Shown: piece by piece, positions 1-12,831 of the stretch
Position numbering within the stretch: the first letter of the stretch is position 1
Layout: every line of letters starts with the position of its first letter
Source of the DNA: Temnopleurus reevesii
Taxonomy: Eukaryota > Echinodermata > Echinoidea > Temnopleuroida > Temnopleuridae
DNA: 64,000 bases
Direction of reading: 5' to 3'
Assembly (NCBI GenBank): GCA_036244855.1
Contig: BQKZ01000582.1
Coordinates: 48,677-112,676 of the forward strand
The notes under the pieces: model-generated
Told to the model about the DNA's origin: nothing
The model's database searches: none
What the model saw: the letters and a program-made list of their open reading frames with translations, nothing else
Program-made: the position numbers and the translations under genes

Positions 1-1950
1 AATCAAATTGAAGGAGATAAGCGTCATTACATTTTCCTGATGCGATATCTATGCTTCCTGGACAAAACTGGATCTACAAGTCTGAAAATCAACTAAAATA
101 CATTAGCTACATGTAGCAAAGCATTTGAACTTCAGCCATCAGATAAGCAATGACTTATTTAGCTCAAATACCTCGCCAATCCTGTTTTTTCATCCCCCGA
201 TTGTAGGTTTTCATGTGTCTGCGCTGCGAGCCCCATTATCCCCACCAGTCGCGAGTGTGGGAAAACGAGCGGTTCTGACGAACCCTTCACACCCCATCTC
301 CCAACAAGAAAAGACTTGGGTTCTGCCTGAAGAGGCCCAATAGCGTTGGGAAATAAATTTACTTATTCAGTGTGACAACCATTATTTGCTGGCCTTTGTT
401 TGTGTTTAATATGATATTTGGTTCCCTTTCTTTACGGCCCGTTCAAGCCGAGGAACCTGGCGCATTTGTGAGCCCGATTCAGATTGTAGTCAAGTTCAAG
501 TATGCAACTCTTACTTCTGCTTCAAAGGAATAAATTGTACATGTACCTGGGATGTAGGGGAAATGGGCTACAAAACTCTTTTGCGTTTATTTGAATCCAG
601 TCCTTTGCTGCTTTGATGTACCGACACCAAAGAATGTTTCCCTTTTTTCTTGTTTTGAAATGACAATGTTGTATTGAATTTAGAATGTATGACTGTTTTT
701 ATTTGATGGCTGACGATGCTTTCATGCATTCTCAAAGTGAAAATATTTGAATTTGATTGCCTGATTATTCTGAATATATTTCAACTCTGGATATTTTTTT
801 AAGTAGATTTATTTGAATTGATTTCAAATTAGTACAGATTGAAAATTTATCTTGAGGCTTCTCTTCCTCCTAGATTTGTAAAGCTGAATCAAGTTGGGAA
901 AAATTAATCAAAATTCAAGAAAAGGGGAAAAAGTCTATACGTATGCTTCAAAGACATGCAATGATACAGTATTAATAGGCTATGTAAATGCTGAACATAT
1001 ACCCATCGATTGCATTCAATGTTAATAAGTGCAATGCCATTTTACTACACTCCCATTCATTAAATAATCTTCAAAAAATATCCCTCATATTTTCATCAAT
1101 TTGCGTCGGCGATAACATGCCAACAATTGCCACCGAATTTACACTTGTGGATTTGTAATCAAGTTTTCCCCAAGCCAAGGCTGTCCTAATTAAGCCTCCA
1201 GTTGCCATTGGACTCCAGCGCCCCGGAGCGTTAGCTGTGCTAAAGACGCCCAATTACTGCGCTACCACCAGCCCAGGCCGTGCCCTTGCATGGCCCTTGC
1301 TCACATCCATGAGTCAGTCAAATTGTAGTCTTTTTCAGGAGAACTTTTATGATTTCAATTGATTACATATTAATATGAATTTTAATATTTTTATTGAAGA
1401 AGACTAGAATTTGCATGGTGTAATAAACATTTGAATACATGTAGGTTTGTGGTTGCTTCGGACTATTGCTCACAAAAATGGTGCAAGCACAAACCTATTT
1501 GAATTATATTTCTTGTCCCTCTTCTATGTGAGATAATGAACAACACTTAAATGTTAGAATATAGGCCTATTTAAACAAGTAATAATCAGAAAAAAAATTA
1601 ATCAGTTAGAGATACCTAAAAAAATAAAAGATTCAATTTTTTATCCTCTGCAATTTCCTATTTGTTTTCAAAAGAATGTTTACATTAGAATTTGTTTGGT
1701 ACCTTAACCTAATCAGGAGGTCAATGCCAAAGCAAAGGAGAAAAGAAAGTGCAACAGTTGCGTCAAATTGGCATCAACATGTAGACAAATGCCAGACACA
1801 TATGTTTCACATTTAAGAACAAATGGTCATAGAGCCCAAAGAAAAAAAAATGCTCAGATGTCTTCGAAGAGAGAGGAGAAAAATCTTGGATGATGCTGCG
1901 AGCGAGAGTTGGCAGGAGAGCGAGGTATGGGGAAAAAGCGAGAAAAAGTA

Positions 1951-1993
1951 GGTGAGAGAGGGAGAAGGAGAGAGAGAGAGACAGAGAGAGTGA
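1951..1993. repeat. GA-rich simple sequence
   Basis: Purine-only run of GAGAGA and GGAGA motifs. Low-complexity sequence with no coding content. Confidence 0.8.
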
Positions 1994-3556
1994 GCAAGGA
2001 GGATGAAATTTAGCCTAAGTTTGAGACCGCTCCATCCACGCTCACTCTGTGACCAAATATGGAATGGTTTACACGTAGGTGGTGGCGTTACTCACAGAGC
2101 GAGCTAGGCTAGAAAGGGGGGATGGATGCCTCGAAAACACCAAAACATCTACCATATGAAACTGGGATATTGGGGTGTTTTGAGGTTTGACTAATATTAG
2201 ATCTCTAGGCATGTGGTGCCTGGTTGGAATCTTATTAACAAAGAATAGATCTTTATGTGCAATCAGGTTCATAAAAGTGAATGACCGGAATTTGTAGATA
2301 TATCTTAAAATTTATATCTGGCTCATCATATTTCCTGTTCAAAATAAATATCGTTTTGTATTAGGATTTGTGATAATGATAGACCCCTTCAAGAAAGGGC
2401 AAACAATGACTTCATTATCGAGGCCCAGGATATTTAGCTACATATATTTTGTTACGTGAGCTAAATCCTTTATAGGGTAAAAGCAATTCCGGATTCCACT
2501 AAACTCACAGAAACACAAAGACAAAACAAAATAGATCAAATATTGTGAAAGTTTGGGAAGTGTCATGAAATTATAGGTGTAGTCCAACATATTCAGGAAC
2601 CACTAAGAAGATCATTTGTTTAGCACCAGTATCCTTGGCAATCATCAGATATGACTGCTTTTTAGAGATATTTACTTCCCCTTATAATCTACTTCCATGG
2701 AAGCTGATATATACAAACTTATTTTGATTGAGATACAGAAGTTTGGATGTCCAGATATTAATCATGTTCCCATTTTAGCAAACCTACTTGTAATACATTT
2801 GTCACACTCGGGAACTAAGATGACATAAGGACAAGTGAAACTTCCTTTCTGTAAGATAGTAGCAGGTTGCAATAGAGCGATAAGTTTATACAGGTACCTA
2901 CGCAATCCTTCTTATACACATGTAAATCATTTGCCCATTTTGACAAAACCAAAAGAAGATCTACAGTATAATAAGCAATTTTAGAAGCTCTACAAATTAC
3001 ATTTAAAAATAATAACGGTATTTGCAAAGAACTTTAATTTCAAAAATGGAGGGTTATAATTGAGAAAACAAAGGCAAGGGAAATGTAATCAGGTAGTGCG
3101 AAACTGCAAGCATAATAATTTCAGTCACCACAGGTTTATCCATTCTATTCAACACAAAACGAAACATGTGGGACTAGTGTGAAACCAAATGTCCCAACAT
3201 AAGCTAATTTTCAATGTTTATTCACTCGTTACTCTGCCATTACAAGTTTTCTTGCAGTAACATGTTATTAATTTATGGTTTTAATAATTCTTTACAAGTT
3301 TTGTGCGATTATGTGAGCATTCATTTTCTGATAATTACCATTACCAGTACCAGACGTAGACTCCATGTTTTATTTTTAGTGTAACGTTAACAATCAACCA
3401 TGTCAACAATCAACATGACAGACCACACCGTACGACCTTCATCTAATCCACCCTGTACTTGAACCCAACTATAGGGTGGTGTCCCGAGCTAAATCAATAT
3501 CGAAATACTGACAAGATAGAAACCTTGCACACACTGGATAGGAATATGAGATGAGC

Positions 3557-3624
3557 GAGAATCATCAAAAAAGAGGGAAAAGATAGCTACGAGAATCATC
3601 AAAAAAGAGGGAAAAGATAGCTAC
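3557..3624. repeat. Exact 34-bp tandem duplication
   Basis: A 34-bp unit beginning GAGAATCATC and ending GATAGCTAC occurs twice back to back without a mismatch (3557-3590 and 3591-3624). A perfect copy in non-coding DNA suggests a recent duplication. Confidence 0.9.
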
Positions 3625-4810
3625 GGTTGGAGAGAAGCTGTCAAGTAATCAATAGTTTCGCTCAAAAGCAACACATGTCATTTTCAGGCAGCTAAAGCTT
3701 ATGCCATGGCTAACATCGCGAACGATTCACATTGTTTTGTTTTAGTTGCTGCGTCGATCGGTACATGCATACGTCCTTATCAAGAGGGATATATTTGTCA
3801 GAGATGCGGCCACTGAGGCAAGGATCCCCTAACATATTTTTTTCCGAGAATGGGGAGAGAAAGAAAGTTTGTGGTATTTTGGGGTGAGAGATGCCATTGT
3901 GAATATGGTGGCTTGGTGGAGCGGGCACGGTGGAGGACGTTGGTCACCAATTAGACCGGGCGTGGAGCAGTGGGGATGCAATGTTGCCTATACCGACCAG
4001 GCAATTTGGGCTTCAGTACGTTTGTTCAAATTTGTGTTTCAATGATGAAATTTTGAGCGAAATTGGAGGTAATCAGATGATGTGAAAAAAATGGGATGTA
4101 GAAAATGATATGCTGATAAATAGCTTTAGGTATGATGTCTTTTTATGGATAGAAATGAGTGGATCTGTCAGTAATTAGAAGACGCAATTTATTACTGTAC
4201 ATGTAATTTGGGTAGATCTAATCAGGGGTTTCATATTCAATTGGACAACAGAAAATCACATTTGATTGATTATCCCAAATAAAGACAGATGTGTTATTCT
4301 AAGATAACACAGAATATCATTAGCCCTATATTTAGATCAATTAATATAGAGATCAGACCAAATGAATGAAACAAAGAATGCAAGCATCGTAGGGCCAATG
4401 CATGAAATTACCACAAAGCTGATTCTATTGTCATTTTCATGAATGCTGATAAATTACATTGCACAAATTTTGACACTAATGTGGTTTCCTCATACTCCAC
4501 AACAACAGGTTAGAGCAATCGGAAAATAAATACCATACCATACCAACTCAGTATTTAGCATATTCTTGTCGTTTACAAACCTTTTGCAAGTCTTGATTGC
4601 ATCAAGAACGCTCTTTACATTTCTTCTTACCAGAGAGAAGGGAAGGAAGAACACCAGATGTACATCCTGGTTTGTGAGGGGCTTGACACTATTTTCTCCC
4701 GGTTTAGCGTCACAAGAAGCACGCAATATGAATTAAAGGATGTCCACAATAAGTTAATATGAATGTGGGCAATCTGCCATATTTTTAAATTGTAAATGTT
4801 TTAGTACGGT

Positions 4811-4859
4811 AATCAATTCAATCAATCAATCAATTCAATCGATCAATCAATCAATTGAT
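4811..4859. repeat. AATC tetranucleotide microsatellite
   Basis: Run of CAAT/AATC/GATC tetranucleotides with a few interruptions. Confidence 0.85.
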
Positions 4860-6685
4860 CTTTAATCTTTGGCACATGGAAGCCTATACACCTCACAATT
4901 TAGCTGTATAATGATCTATTTTTATATCAAATTGGTTTTTTTTTTAGATAAATCGCCTTAATATAAGGATAAGATTATTGAAACTTAATTGTCACATGTT
5001 ACAACGGCATTTTCAAAGTTACAAGTTGAGTTTGATTAGTTTATGTAGAATTCAAAAAAAGGTTTGTCACAATATCAGCATGTTATCATATCCATTGATA
5101 AATACAGTTTTGGAGACAAAAAGTCCCTCGATATATTGCATTGTGAGGCAAGTGTGGTTGTTAGTTTTGGATGGTATCATATTATCTCATATTTTATTGG
5201 TGCTAGTTCCAGGTATATCTAATTGCTTCATTTTGGACATTATTCTTGTGTAGTGTGAAGACCTTACGATAATGGTTGTGATTGCAATATCGTCGTGATA
5301 ATTGCAACTTGAAACAGAACAAAGAGATGGGTTTTTAAATGCTAAGTGATACATACATGTTTAGGTCCAGATCGATATATACATAGTACCCAGTGTAATT
5401 TTACAGGCCTACAAAACATCTTCTTGGCCCTGAAAGTAAAAGTACTCCAGTTACCTTTAAATTGGCAAAGGCCTATATTGCTACCAGAGAAATGTTCCTA
5501 TTTCCTATGCTGTACAGATATTCAGTCAGTATATGCCAGATGGTATGGTGGTTGTTTTGCTATGGCCACAAGAAGAAGAAAAAGGGATTTTATAAAAGCC
5601 CTTCAAATAGGAATGGGTACCCCATTTACACTACAGTTTGATTCACCGGGCGAATTCTGTATCCAGTTAGCAGGTCTGAAGTGTTGAAGCCCTATTCACA
5701 TTACATCTCATGGTGCGTAGATTAATCAAGATTAATGATTTCTTGCTACCCATATATTAAGCTGGTGTTCAATGGGTCTAGTTCCTATTCACAATGAAAA
5801 TTAAATCTAGATCAATTAGTTGAAGCAGCCCTGCTTGAAACGTGTGTTTATATTGCAATATCCAAAGATTAAGGAGTTGTAATATGCTATCAAATCTGTA
5901 TTGGGAGATGTTCAATGGTTTTAGACCCATTTCTCACAAGGTCAACAAGATCTAAATTCAGGAGTAAGGGGAACCCATGCCAAATAAATAATAGTAATGA
6001 TAATAAAAAAACTTGTGTGAAGGAGGTTTAGACCATCCATGTTTAGAGATAGTCACATTCGAAACCCAAATTCAGAAGCAGAAGTTTTAATGGCTACTTG
6101 TTGAACTGGAGTTCAATGTGTCAAGACCCATAGTCGATCACTTGTCAACCGCAGATCGTGCATTGCGTGATCACTGGTAGCACATTTGACACACTCATAA
6201 AACAGCTCTCACTACAAGTACGTTCTCCAGTTTCATTCTGTCATTACGAACGGGGGTCCTATTTAGATCAGTCAAACTGCAAGTTTGAATCAGCCCTGTT
6301 CCATAAATCCATGGTTCCAAGTACAGTTGTATCATCTCCCTTGATTGAGAACAAATTCTAAAGATTGAGGATTAGCTCAACAAATTCTGATTTCCCCAGA
6401 TAAAGGATGAGTCCTAAGCCCCCTCCTCGTTCCCTCCAGGGGGCTTGCACGTTCTGCAAGTGTGTTGCATAGGGCGACTTGAATATCTGAATAGAGGCGA
6501 AACCATAGAAGTGGTCATTTTAGGGTATTTATACCGATAGTAGATGCAACACATGGGAGGAGATGTGAGAAAGGTCTTACCAATCTCCTGCACTGTTATT
6601 GCTGCGCTTTGTGTAACTGAATTTGTTATTTTAGGGTCTTCTTTGTTTTGCTTCAGAGGTGGATGTCAAATGAAGACATTTAAAT

Positions 6686-6935
6686 TATTGTGAATATTTC
6701 CCAATGTTATGTTCATGATGCTAAGTTTATAGAAATTACGTGTCATTATGAATATTTCCTTATGTTATGCTCACGATACTAAGTTTACAAATGTAGAAAT
6801 TACGTGTCATTATGAATATTTCCTTATGTTATGTTCACGATACTAAGTTTACAAATGTAGAAATTACTTGTCATTATGAATATTTCACTATGTTATGTTT
6901 GTGATGCTCACTTTACAAATCCAGAAATTACTTTC
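6686..6935. repeat. Four-copy tandem repeat, about 64-bp unit
   Basis: The motif GAATATTTC followed by a TATGTTATG segment and AAGTTTACAAATGTAGAAAT recurs with starts at 6692, 6750, 6814 and 6878. The first copy is shortened to 58 bp and the last is the most diverged. The two middle copies are nearly identical. The unit is long and has no separate spacers, so this is a minisatellite and not a CRISPR array. Confidence 0.85.
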
Positions 6936-9118
6936 ACTCCAAATATCTCATTTAGGAAGTATGAATCTTACAACCATTTCTTTACAAGGTTATTGCAAAG
7001 TTTCCCTTTCAATTTCATCAATTACATGTAAATTCAAACACTGATAATGGCTGCCATACAAGTTTGAGTTGAAATATCAAACCTTTGGGTTAGTCTTAAT
7101 TTCAATTTCCAGTGAATACAAGAACAATTTCTATATTTTTAAAGTATCATATCTTTTCCAATTTCTCAGCTCGATTTCTAAGCTGCAAAGACTTCCTGAT
7201 TCCTAGTACATTAACATTGATACCACATTCTTGCAAGTGAATCAATCACATAATATTCAATGATGGGAACTTGACGATCCATTCACTGCCATTTCTATTA
7301 GTTAGTAAACAATATCCTCTATCCATTGGCCTTTTCCTTATCCGCACTGATGATTCATTTGTTAACATCTTTGTAGCCTTCTTTTTTGTTTACTGCTCAC
7401 AAAAGTATTTTTTGCTTGTCGGGAAAGGCGGGAAGTTTTCGCATACACCTGTTCTGAAAAGGGTGAATATCCAGGGATGTCCTCGGCAACGCTTTCAATT
7501 TAATGTTGCTTATTGAAATAGTTCCGTGATTTTATTTGCTGAAGCTGAAGATACCTTTGATTTGAAATGTTTTACCCACAAGTAAAAAAGAAAATTGACT
7601 TCACTTCCTTTCCAAGCAAACACAACGGTGTGCGGAACTCTAGATTCGCCTCAAAATTGAATATTTCTGCATCCTTCTAATCCCTGCTTTTAATTTTCAT
7701 GACATAAATCCGACAATGAATTGCCTGAAATACATCAGTACAAAATATACACATACATATAGGTATAATCATTTTTATTTAAAAATGTATTTTAATTGGA
7801 TGAAATCTCAAGACTCACGTAATGTACAAGCACGAACATTTTATTCAATGAGCAACCTGCAAAGGTTTTGCAATGTTTTGAAACCTGTTTGTCATTTGAA
7901 GATTTCTATATTTGTGTTGTTGTCAATACAATAAAGTACTTGCTTTTTATGTCCAGAAAATTGTTGATTGGCAACGTAAATTTAAGCAGTAGGATGTCAT
8001 TAAAAAGTATCAGGAGTTGCAGCTTCATTAGAATATGGTTGGTATAGCCTCCTGCGAAACCCAAACTTTTGCATCAATACTATGTTTGAAATCTTGAACT
8101 GGGCTAGTGCAACTTGTTTGTTTCAGTGAAAAATCTTGACATGCATGTCACTTGTTCTGGATTATGAGTGGGTGAAAATATATGCAATGTAGACTCCTTG
8201 TCTGGAGCTTGACAATGCTTGGCTTTTGGGACATCAATTCAATACTCGTTTAAAAAATGATTGCAGACTTGCATATGTCTAGATGGAAGCAAGCAGAACC
8301 ATGTGCCAATAACATTATATTTATATTTGACATTCCAAAGTCACACTTCAGACCAAAGTCCCTAATCACCGATATTTGAATTACTCTTGAAACTTTGGTT
8401 TTTGTTTTCCTAAGAACGCACCAGCTTCCCCGGGCTCTACGCTCGTCTCAAACCGTCCCTTTACCAAGTCACATGATATGTGTTCGGAGTCTTGGCGAGC
8501 CGAAATCATACCAAATTGCTCTTTGGGTTTTGAATCGGTTGAAGTGTTTGTTCAAGTTTTGAATAAGCACCTCATGGCTGAGCCAGTGTTGTGCATTGTG
8601 ATTGAGGTTTGAATACACCTGAGGATCATCGAGATAGGATTCTGATCGTGACCTGGCAATCTTTTGTGAGCTGACCTGCCGGAAAGAAAAAAAAATAAGA
8701 GAGAGAGAGACCTGCTTTGAGATTACATTGTTCTGAAAGCCAACAGAGTGCCACCCCTTTGCACCTGCTCCTAAACAATATGCATTGTTACTAATTCACC
8801 TGTATGCTACCATAAACCTAGAGAGCATGGTCCGCCAATTTACCCCTAAACTGTACCAAACAGGTACCCTCCTTAACGGCCCTTGTTCCCGGAGCACGTG
8901 CCTTTTCTTCCCCTAGATTCAAATATGCAATGTATTCTTACAAGGCGTTCATTCAAGGCACAAAGAAATCAATAAAAGTAGGTGATTACATGAAGTGGGC
9001 CAAAGCTTTAGCTTCTTTACTTCAAATGATTATGACTAAGTCAGTAGTTTAATTACAGGATTGTTCTTTATAGTATCTTCTTGGCAAACATACATGTAGC
9101 AAGTCAAAATTCTTTGGT

Positions 9119-9195
9119 ACCTATTATCACTATGAAAGCTCAGAACAATTGTTATATCATCCCATTGTAATAAGTTTTGTAGTGATAGCAGATAA
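9119..9195. repeat. Short foldback element (ATCACTATAAA family), copy 1
   Basis: Left arm CTATTATCACTATGAAAGCTC and, about 45 bp on, a right arm of the TAGTGATAGCAG type form an imperfect hairpin. The same arms recur at 12132-12236 and 47508-47572. Confidence 0.55.
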
Positions 9196-11787
9196 GCAAA
9201 TTATTCTGACTTGGACTGAACTTGACTATTTTATGCGCATGTAAATATATGTTGACCTATAGCTTTGTATGGATGCCCTTCTCTATCATATGATCGCCAC
9301 TTGGCTGAATGTTTCATTTGATTAAACATGCATGTCATGAAACCATGTGCTCCTAGTGTAGTTTGCATGTAAATGCACACTTTACATGTCCCATTCATAC
9401 ATCCCTCTTGCAGTAATGTGCATCAGGCGAAGGACGTATGGAGGCCTTTGTCCTCAAACTTTCCGCGATCCTTGGTATTGATCACCAGAGTGAGGGATCG
9501 ATTCTAGTATTGTTCGATGGGAGGATAGGGGAATTAGGAGTGATCAATGATTTGACGGAGGGGGCATTGCATCAAAGCAGCATTCTACTGAAGTCCCATT
9601 GAAACCTGTGATAGTCTAGCGTATGCTCAAGGAGATGTCGATTGTCTTGTCATTGTTTTGGTTTTGTGCAACACCCCCTTGTTGATGGGGACAAGACAAA
9701 AGGATAAGGGCATAAAGTCCTTTCTTTGAGTGGAGTGTATTTAAGCACTAGGTGCGACATGGACCATGGAAGTAAACAAATATAAATTGGCGGGAAGATC
9801 TGAATCTTGACATTTAGAAATTTTTTAAGATCAAGTTCATGAGTAGATAACTGTGTTTGATTTACTTGAGTCAGGCTTTAATGCCCATGATGAGTCTATG
9901 ATGTTTCCGAAAGGCAAAAAGCTAATTGTTCCGCTTATCTTGCACTATACTTGATTGATCTAATCTAAAGCCAATCTAAAGATGTTAAGCTCAATAAAAA
10001 TAATGTTATGCCTCTACTTGATCTATGGTATTTGTTTGAGGGTATTCAAATGAATCTGTAGTGTAGGCCTTAATTCATTCATTTTACTTCAAAGAAAAGC
10101 ATAAACCTGAAGTTATTTACCTGTTTTTATGAGCTAGTCGGCATTGTCTATTTGCGTGCATTAGTCATTAGTGGCACTAATAGTCAAATGATAATCAAAT
10201 TTTTGTTGATAGAATCTTCAAGTTAATTTCAATGGATAGTTGGATTAACCCTAAAGCATTTGAACTGATGTATTACTGAAACATTTTATTATCTCAGTTT
10301 TAATCTAATACATATATGGATTATCTGTTTCAGTTTATCCCTGCTGCGTACACCTGATTCTAATCCCTTTTGACAAAAAAGTGACACACCGAGAAAAATG
10401 GCATTGTTGGAGAAGTAATAAAACTTATTTCATTTGTAAAGAGTTGCTTCAGATGAGAATGGCGTAGCAATTCATCTCTGCGATCCACTTGACACAGGCT
10501 CGACAGCATTTCCCACGCTAGGACTGTACCCCCTTAGGGAGCGTGGAATAGTAGAGGAATACGAGCAATGCGAGAAGAATAGTATGCTATTCAACGCATA
10601 CTATTCACCGGGTAGGAAGGATACTGCGGATGATGGAGAATTTCGGGAGGGAGGGATGAGGGTAGTGTTGTAAGAGGATGAGGCATGGAGATCTGAGCAC
10701 TCTTTCACAGTTGCGATATTGTGAATGAAAATACAACTGCAAAGGACCCCTACTGGTCTTTGGTAGTCTTTGATTCAGAAACTTCAAAGCTCTTGATATT
10801 CTTGCCATATTTCCCACATACTTGCAATTTATCATTTCTTTTATTTGGTAGTATTATAGAAATATAATGAGCAGTTCTACAGTATTTCCACTTTCCTTTG
10901 GTAATAAATTAATATCAAAATGTAAGTACCTTGAATGAGACTACTCATGGCCTAGAAACATGAGGCAGATTTACAATTTTACAGGAAGATTTACAGAAAG
11001 ATTTAAAGAAAATACAAAAATGGAATTATATTACTACCTTACTATTGGATATCAGGTATAGGCGTACATAAATGTTTTGGGAATGCATGATGATATTCAA
11101 GACTCCTCTGCATGGAAAAATGTGAATATTTTTAAACTGCAGTTTGAAAAAAAAATCCCAAAGGCTGAACAGAAAAACTGAATATGAAATACAAGATGAA
11201 CAAAATATTTTTGCCAGATAAATATATTTGTGGAGGTGTTGTTATTTCTTTTTTCATTGTTTGTTTCCAAATTTCAGATTCTTGTTACAGATAGCAGCTA
11301 TTCGAAAGACCACATCACATCATTTTAAGAATAAATTATAAGTTCCCGCTTTTCCTCTAATTTAATTGAAAATTGTCATCATCAGCATGATTAGTGGACA
11401 GAAGTTGTGTGTTTTTTACATAATTGCACAGGAAATTGTTGTTCTATACAGGTCATTGGTATACTTACTGTTCAGAATCCACGCTTCAAAGAGTTTCCAA
11501 TCAGGTTCCAAATTTTTATTAGAAAAAAACTGGCTTATTGTGTGGGAGGTATTGTGCATCTGCAGTCATTTGTGACGAGACGATTTATGTCGCAATCATG
11601 CAGAAATTGTTGCCAAGATTGAATAGCGTATGAATTCTGCTTTTGTACTATTTTGTCCTTACCACAAAATGGCGACATTGGCAGCGATGGCCATGAGAAT
11701 GGAGAACAAATTGGCAGAGATATCGCCTGATCATGGCCTGTTGATCATACACTCACAAGTTAGGAAGATTCTGAATTACTACATTTA

Positions 11788-11963
11788 GGGGGTGTTGCTC
11801 GGAATCAACTGCAAATCAACTGCAACGTTAGAAATTGTAACACGCATTTTTAGTCGCGCGCTGTGTGCGCATTTAACAAGACACGCATGAAACAATGATT
11901 TTGATTGGAGTATTCCGATCAACTGCAACTTGCGATCAATTGCAACCTTTGAGCAACACCCCC
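11788..11963. mobile_element. 176-bp TIR element (MITE), copy 1
   Basis: The element starts GGGGGTGTTGCTC and ends with the exact inverse complement GAGCAACACCCCC. It is flanked on both sides by TTA, a 3-bp target-site duplication. It is too short to encode a transposase, so it is non-autonomous. TTA duplications are typical of PIF/Harbinger-type elements; that assignment is inference. A second copy of the same length lies at 53350-53525. Confidence 0.85.
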
Positions 11964-12131
11964 TTAGTCCCATATGATGCGAATTATGTCTTTCTACCTC
12001 CACTCCAATCTCCTCCCCATCTCCTCCCCCAGATATGCCATCACCTCTTGAAATTCCCACTTAAATGAGGAAAGTTGAGATGCCTAATTCGATGTTGGAA
12101 TCACATTAGTCTATGTTAGAATTCTTTGCTC

Positions 12132-12236
12132 CCTGTTATCACTATAAAAACTCAGAACAATAGATAAGCTCCTTATTGTCACCATAAAAACTCATTGGGA
12201 TCATATTATCCTGAGTTTTATAGTGATAACAGGTAA
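12132..12236. repeat. Short foldback element (ATCACTATAAA family), copy 2
   Basis: The left arm CCTGTTATCACTATAAAAAC is mirrored by a right arm of the type GTTTTATAGTGATAACAGG, giving a near-perfect hairpin with an internal partial repeat of the left arm. This is the clearest member of the family. Confidence 0.75.
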
Positions 12237-12536
12237 AGTAAGGAATTCCATCTTGTGCTATGTACCTTTACAAACTACGTACAAACACTACTCATACAAT
12301 CCATGAAATGGTTTAATTTGATGTGAAAATCATTTCTGGCATACTTAATGTTCTTGTGAGACATCAAATGAACAGTAAATTGGACTTGAAATTTGTTCCT
12401 GAATAGTCCTGTGGGAATGATTGATAGTCTTATTGAGAATACATTGTAAGACCTGTACAAATGTCTCCTTGTATTACCACTGCATCACCAACAAAGGACA
12501 TTATATGTTGTACTCAACTCATCTATCCGATTCTCC

Positions 12537-12831
12537 TCATACAGCCCTTCCAGGAACTATATTTTCGTTATTTCGGTAATAGTCGGGTGTTTTCTGCATT
12601 ACAAGGGACTCTCCGTGGCTGTTGATGAGGGCAGCAGACGAGAGACCTGTGCGCGATATGAAGGTAGCCCAGTGTCTCTGATCGCGAGCGAGTTTGCCGA
12701 CGATCGTCCTCGCCAGGAGTAGCATCACTAAACCATCTGTAGCCATCACCTTTTGCTCCACCTTGCCGATACTCATACCATCCTTTCCTCGTGGAAGGCC
12801 GTACAAGGCTGTGTTCATAATACGCTATCAG
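12537..12831 (-). CDS. Unrecognised minus-strand ORF, possible exon or gene relic
   Basis: A 93-codon ORF (12818 to 12537) stands out from its AT-rich surroundings by a mixed, gene-like codon composition. On the minus strand it is preceded by a pyrimidine-rich splice-acceptor-like TTTTATTTTCAG ending at 12832, which would place the ORF start just inside an exon beginning at 12831. The predicted product is mixed polar and hydrophobic, with a short hydrophobic patch (LVMLLLARTIVG) and no repeats. I do not recognise the family. It could be a real terminal exon of an antisense gene, a processed relic, part of a mobile element or a chance ORF. An 18-bp block around its start codon recurs inverted at 13292-13309. 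Confidence 0.3.

Noticed and set aside
6686..6935. CRISPR-like array
   Set aside because: Unit of 64 bp without repeat/spacer alternation, in a eukaryotic genome. It is a minisatellite.
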